From contig DAIERN010000106.1 of assembly GCA_027346765.1 (NCBI GenBank), forward strand, positions 1-5,566: a stretch of DNA of 5,566 nucleotides, in the 5' to 3' direction. The notes under the pieces were generated by a model. It saw only the letters and a program-made list of their open reading frames with translations. It was not told where the DNA came from and did not search any database. This document shows positions 1 through 5,566 of this stretch, in pieces (the first letter of the stretch is position 1; each line of letters begins with the position of its first letter). The position numbers and the translations under genes are program-made. Source of the DNA: Chloroflexota bacterium (GTDB taxonomy: Bacteria; Chloroflexota; Limnocylindria; Limnocylindrales; CSP1-4).

Positions 1-762
1 CTCCGTATCGATCGTCAGCTCGAGTGAGTCACCGGCCACCGGCGGCTGCGTGATCTCGACGGTACGCACGATCCTGCCTGACGCGTCACGTTCGACCGTC
101 TCCTGACCGTAAGTGCCGCGCAGAACGCTCTCGAACGTGTCTTCAACGCCCGTCTGGCCTATCTCGTCGTCCGCGAGATAGCCCTGGTCGGCGAGCTGAC
201 TGAACTGATCAGCGCTGATGGGTGAGACGTAGCCCATCACGTGCGAGAGCAGGGGTCCGTATTCGTATTCGCGTTGATCCTCAACGGCAATCTCGACGCC
301 GGGCAGGTTGCGACTCTCTTCAACGATGATCCGCGCGGCGTCGCTCGAGATGTCTGACGCGATGCGCACCAGCTCGAAGCGCTGGCTGGCGTACTTGTCG
401 ACCGCGGCGATGATGTCGGCCTGGTCCAGGTTGAGCAGGGTGGCGAGGCGTGAGGCGACGCTGTCGCGCTGGCTGAAGGGCAGGTCGGCGGGCCGGATGT
501 ACGCCACGTAGGTGGGAACGTTGATCGCCAGCTCGCGCCCGTTGCGGTCGTAGATGATGCCGCGCGACGACTTGATGGGGATCTTCTTGTTCTGGTTCTG
601 CTCGGCCAGATCGGTGTAGTAGCCGCCCTGAACGGCCTGCATGTAGAAGAGTCGGGTGGTGAGCGCGCCGACCACCAGCACGACGATCAGTCCAAAGACA
701 CCGAAGCGCACTCCCAGCCGGTTCTGCGGCGGTTCAGGGCGCCCCAGCACGTAGTCAGCCAC
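1..762 (-). CDS. mrdA: Penicillin-binding protein 2 (peptidoglycan D,D-transpeptidase), N-terminal part, cut by window edge
   Basis: This is the first 254 codons of a class B penicillin-binding protein, the transpeptidase that cross-links lateral-wall peptidoglycan within the elongasome together with RodA, MreC and MreD. Seen directly: a short cytoplasmic N-terminus, one membrane segment at about residues 18-38, the class B signature SSRGIIYDRNGRELA at 65-79, a HVMGYVSPIS stretch at 174-183, and IGQTGVEDTFESVLRGTYG at 201-219 followed by a DASGR turn near 226-230. These belong to the non-catalytic pedestal/dimerisation domain. The catalytic SxxK, SxN and KTG motifs would lie beyond base 1, so activity cannot be judged. 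The start is GTG at 762; an in-frame TGA lies about 30 bases upstream with no ATG between, and the ribosome site is weak. The gene follows mreD by 30 bases, so co-transcription is likely. FtsI/PBP3 is the alternative, but the mreD neighbour favours PBP2. Confidence 0.9.
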   Translation of the reverse strand, partial: MADYVLGRPEPPQNRLGVRFGVFGLIVVLVVGALTTRLFYMQAVQGGYYTDLAEQNQNKKIPIKSSRGIIYDRNGRELAINVPTYVAYIRPADLPFSQRDSVASRLATLLNLDQADIIAAVDKYASQRFELVRIASDISSDAARIIVEESRNLPGVEIAVEDQREYEYGPLLSHVMGYVSPISADQFSQLADQGYLADDEIGQTGVEDTFESVLRGTYGQETVERDASGRIVRTVEITQPPVAGDSLELTIDTE

Positions 763-792
763 GCGCCAGGCCCAGCTTGTTAGCGGGGTTGG

Positions 793-1293
793 TCACCAGT
801 CGGCCCGCTCGGGCGTGCCAAAGCGCCGGTCGATGGCGGTGAAGAGGGCTGCGACGACGATGGCCACGAGGCCGTTCATGAACGCTGCGACGAGCACGCT
901 CGTGAGCGAAAAGGCCAGCGGCACGCCTTCGGTCGCGACCAGGATTACGGCCATCAGGCCGTGCATCAGCGGCGTCAGGACGACGACCATCGCGACCGCC
1001 AGCCAGCGCCGGCTGGGTCCGCCGATGCGCGCGACCACGATCGCCAGACTGAGCACGAGCAGCAGCGTGAGAGTCGCGGCACCAAGCGGTCGGTCGGGGA
1101 TGAGCAGGTCGATCAGCATCCCGCCAAGGAACGCGGCCGCCAGTCCGTCTTCCACACCCAGGACAATCGTCGCGCACACGGCGCAGACGAGGACGAGATC
1201 CGCGGTCGCGCCGGCGATCGGGAGCTCCGGCAGCACGGTCGCCTCAAGAAGCGCGGCGATCAATGTGAACAGTGCCGCGAAAGGAATGGTCAA
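793..1293 (-). CDS. mreD: Rod shape-determining membrane protein MreD
   Basis: A 166-residue, very hydrophobic protein with about five to six predicted membrane segments (roughly 3-21, 27-46, 48-64, 70-90, 97-121, 128-153) and a short basic tail (IDRRFGTPERADW). Length, topology and the central GxxxxxFLGGMLIDLL...PLGAATL pattern at about 50-75 fit the MreD family, which works in the cytoplasmic membrane with MreC, RodA and PBP2 in cell elongation. MreD sequences diverge strongly, so the call also rests on mrdA lying directly downstream. The start is TTG at 1293, supported by a CGGAG ribosome site at 1300-1304 (plus-strand coordinates) with a 6-base spacer. The gene is first in its block; mreB and mreC, which usually precede it, are absent upstream. 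Confidence 0.85.
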   Translation of the reverse strand: MTIPFAALFTLIAALLEATVLPELPIAGATADLVLVCAVCATIVLGVEDGLAAAFLGGMLIDLLIPDRPLGAATLTLLLVLSLAIVVARIGGPSRRWLAVAMVVVLTPLMHGLMAVILVATEGVPLAFSLTSVLVAAFMNGLVAIVVAALFTAIDRRFGTPERADW

Positions 1294-1352
1294 ACTGGAC
1301 TCCGAGGTGCGTTGGCCGCACGGCGATCGCGCAGTGGCGCGTGGTCCGGCCG

Positions 1353-1358
1353 AGTATA
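1353..1358 (-). promoter_or_regulatory. Candidate -10 element for the mreD-mrdA block
   Basis: Read on the minus strand these bases are TATACT, five of six matches to the sigma-70 -10 consensus, about 60 bases upstream of the mreD TTG. No convincing -35 hexamer is present at 15-19 bases, so this is a tentative promoter. If real, transcription would begin near 1346 and run away from the parS sites, leaving a leader of about 50 bases. Confidence 0.25.
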
Positions 1359-1400
1359 GGCGGGGTCCCTGAGAGTCCCGGCGGACCGCCCCAGAGACAC

Positions 1401-1416
1401 CGTTTCACGTGAAACG
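1401..1416. promoter_or_regulatory. parS: parS centromere site 1 (ParB-binding palindrome)
   Basis: The sequence CGTTTCACGTGAAACG is a perfect 16-base inverted repeat and contains the 14-base core GTTTCACGTGAAAC of the well-known chromosomal parS consensus TGTTTCACGTGAAACA; only the two outermost bases differ. ParB dimers bind such sites, load as CTP-dependent sliding clamps and spread to form the partition complex moved by ParA. The cognate parA and parB genes start 185 and 985 bases to the right. The site lies upstream of both divergent blocks. Confidence 0.96.
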
Positions 1417-1448
1417 ACAGTTCCATTGACGCGCCAGAGCAGGTCTTT

Positions 1449-1464
1449 TGTTTCACGTGGAACG
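1449..1464. promoter_or_regulatory. parS: parS centromere site 2 (one core mismatch)
   Basis: TGTTTCACGTGGAACG matches the parS consensus at 14 of 16 positions: one A-to-G change inside the right half-site and a G at the last base. The inner change falls at the position known to be tolerant in Bacillus-type parS (written N in TGTTNCACGTGAAACA when read on the other strand). Its centre is 48 bases from that of site 1. The match and its position next to parAB make it a very likely functional second site. Confidence 0.9.
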
Positions 1465-1475
1465 CATGTATGGGC

Positions 1476-1496
1476 TGAGCGTGAATTGAGCGTGAA
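1476..1496 (+). repeat. Tandem 10-base direct repeat, 11-base period
   Basis: TGAGCGTGAA occurs at 1476-1485 and again at 1487-1496, separated by one T. The 11-base period is about one helical turn, so two bound proteins would sit on the same DNA face. The repeat lies just right of parS site 2 and left of the parA start. Each copy carries GTGAA, part of the parS half-site, so it could be a decayed ParB half-site pair or an operator for another regulator. The function is unknown. Confidence 0.6.
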
Positions 1497-1556
1497 GTGG
1501 TCGCAAATCCCGGGTGAAGCGCGCGTCCGGACAATGGGCGCCGGGCGCCTTTCCGA

Positions 1557-1562
1557 TAGAAT
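1557..1562 (+). promoter_or_regulatory. Candidate -10 element for the parA-parB-gyrB block
   Basis: TAGAAT matches the sigma-70 -10 consensus at five of six positions and is the only AT-rich hexamer close to parA, 38 bases upstream of its GTG. No good -35 hexamer is found 16-18 bases upstream, where the region is instead a GC-rich hairpin. Transcription would begin near 1569-1571. This is tentative. Confidence 0.25.
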
Positions 1563-1600
1563 CAAGGGACGTGAATACTGCGTTTTGCACCGGCCGCTGA

Positions 1601-2400
1601 GTGGGCGACATCATCGCTTGCGCTAACCAAAAAGGCGGCGTTGGCAAGACCACCACGGTGATCAATCTGGCTGCGTACCTGGCTCTGGCGGGACGCCGCG
1701 TGCTGGTGGTCGACCTCGACCCCCAGGGCAACGCAACGAGTGGCCTCGGATTCGATCGTCAAGGTGGCGCCAGCTCGGTCTATCCCGCCCTGGTCGACCC
1801 TGATTGCGTCCGATCTGTTGTCCAGTCGACGCAGATTGACCGCCTGTGGCTCATTCCGTCCGGCCAGGATCTCGCCGGCGCCGAGATTGAGCTCGTCGGG
1901 GTTCCCCAGCGCGAGCGCAAGCTCGCTGCGGCCCTAGCCAGACTGCGCGACAGCTACGACTTCATCCTCCTGGATTGCCCGCCAGCCGTCGGGCTGCTGA
2001 CGGTGAACGCCCTGACGGCAAGTGACAGTGTCCTGGTGCCCATCCAGTGCGAGTACTACGCGCTCGAAGGTCTAGGCCAGCTGCTGGCCACGATCGATCT
2101 TGTGCGTGACAACTTGAATCCACGGCTGCGCCTGTCCGGTGTGCTGCTGACGATGTACGACTCACGCACGACATTGAGCTCGGACGTCGCGGCCGAAGTC
2201 CGCCGGCACCTTAATGGAAGGGTGTACGAGACAGTCGTGCCACGCTCTGTGCGCCTTGCCGAGGCGCCGTCGTATGGCCGGCCCATCCTGCGCTACAGCC
2301 CGGAGTCGCGCGGCGCACAGGCGTATGCCGCGCTGGCCGATGAGGTGCTGCGCCGCCACCCGGCGTCGTCAGTCATCGAGCCGCCCGCGTGGGTCGGCGC

Positions 2401-2404
<4 letters not shown>
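1601..2404 (+). CDS. parA: Chromosome-partitioning ATPase ParA (Soj family)
   Basis: A 267-residue ParA/MinD-type P-loop ATPase. Seen directly: the deviant Walker A motif KGGVGKTT at residues 11-18 with signature lysine K11 and K16, Walker A' VVDLDPQGNAT at 36-46 with D40, and Walker B FILLDCPP with D125. The C-terminal VVPRSVRLAEAPSYGRPI block is typical of Soj/ParA. Family knowledge: ATP-bound dimers coat the nucleoid, ParB stimulates hydrolysis, and the resulting gradient moves the parS-bound origin. There is no N-terminal DNA-binding extension, so this is the short chromosomal (type Ib-like) form. The start is GTG at 1601; an in-frame TGA sits immediately before it at 1598-1600, so no longer version is possible. 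The ribosome site is weak. The stop overlaps the parB ATG by 4 bases (ATGA), which suggests translational coupling. Confidence 0.96.

Positions 2405-5566
<3,162 letters not shown>

Larger units (their letters stand above)
1294..1600. other. Divergent intergenic region with parS sites between mreD and parA
   Basis: This 307-base non-coding stretch must hold the start signals for both the mreD-mrdA block (leftward) and the parA-parB-gyrB block (rightward). It contains two parS sites, a tandem 10-base repeat, and a small GC hairpin at 1537-1549 (GGCGC stem, CGG loop, GCGCC) followed by TTT. The hairpin is too short to call a terminator. The pentamer GTGAA, part of the parS half-site, recurs on the plus strand at 1409, 1481, 1492, 1514 and 1571. 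Several open frames cross this region on both strands but show no protein-like composition; their repeated FHVK/VSR-type residues are just the parS palindrome being translated. No DnaA-box cluster or AT-rich unwinding segment is visible. Confidence 0.8.

Noticed and set aside
815..1372. A 185-codon plus-strand open frame opposite mreD
   Set aside because: Low-complexity Ala/Thr/Arg/Ser translation expected as the complement of a hydrophobic membrane protein; mreD on the other strand has good topology and a ribosome site.
1426..1454. Promoter with TTGACG -35 between the parS sites
   Set aside because: The -35 match is good, but no -10-like hexamer lies 16-18 bases downstream; that position is occupied by parS site 2.
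1536..1552. Intrinsic terminator: GC hairpin followed by TTT
   Set aside because: The stem is only five base pairs, the T-run is three bases, and it lies upstream of parA where no gene needs terminating; chance in GC-rich DNA is more likely.
1294..1600. Replication origin (oriC)
   Set aside because: parS and parAB suggest origin proximity, but I see no cluster of DnaA boxes and no AT-rich unwinding segment here.
1244..1731. Several short minus-strand open frames through the intergenic region, with repeated FHVK-like residues
   Set aside because: The repeated residues come from translating the two parS palindromes, not from a protein repeat.

Overview
The window is high-GC bacterial chromosomal DNA carrying six protein genes in two divergent blocks that share a 307-base intergenic region (1294-1600). 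All six genes are core housekeeping or repair types. I see no mobile element, rRNA, tRNA or CRISPR array. The strong GC bias, the frequent GTG/TTG starts (five of six genes) and the unusual gene order suggest an organism outside the well-studied model groups. A Chloroflexota- or Dormibacterota-like bacterium is one guess, but this is inference and not something the sequence proves.

Leftward block (minus strand, 1293 down to 1): mreD, a membrane protein of the rod-shape elongation complex, is followed 30 bases later by mrdA, encoding penicillin-binding protein 2. mrdA is cut by the window edge after 254 codons. The usual mreB and mreC genes are not upstream of mreD; the block begins at mreD.

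Intergenic region: two ParB-binding parS sites (1401-1416, a perfect 16-base palindrome, and 1449-1464, a near-perfect copy) lie with centres 48 bases apart. To their right are a tandem 10-base repeat and weak promoter-like hexamers. These sites mark the region as a chromosome-segregation centromere and, by general knowledge of parABS loci, probably near the replication origin.

Rightward block (plus strand, 1601 to the end): parA, parB, gyrB and the start of a sixth gene are tightly packed. parA/parB and parB/gyrB each overlap by 4 bases. The last gene probably starts at a TTG inside the end of gyrB and may encode a HEAT-repeat, AlkD-like DNA repair protein. The block therefore joins origin segregation (ParA ATPase, ParB CTP-dependent clamp, parS) with DNA supercoiling control (gyrase B). 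The divergent block builds the lateral cell wall, so the shared region could coordinate growth and segregation genes.

The points most worth a second look are gyrB fused into the parAB operon, parS sites placed between two divergent promoters, and two phenylalanines in GyrB at positions where most homologues carry drug-contacting basic residues.
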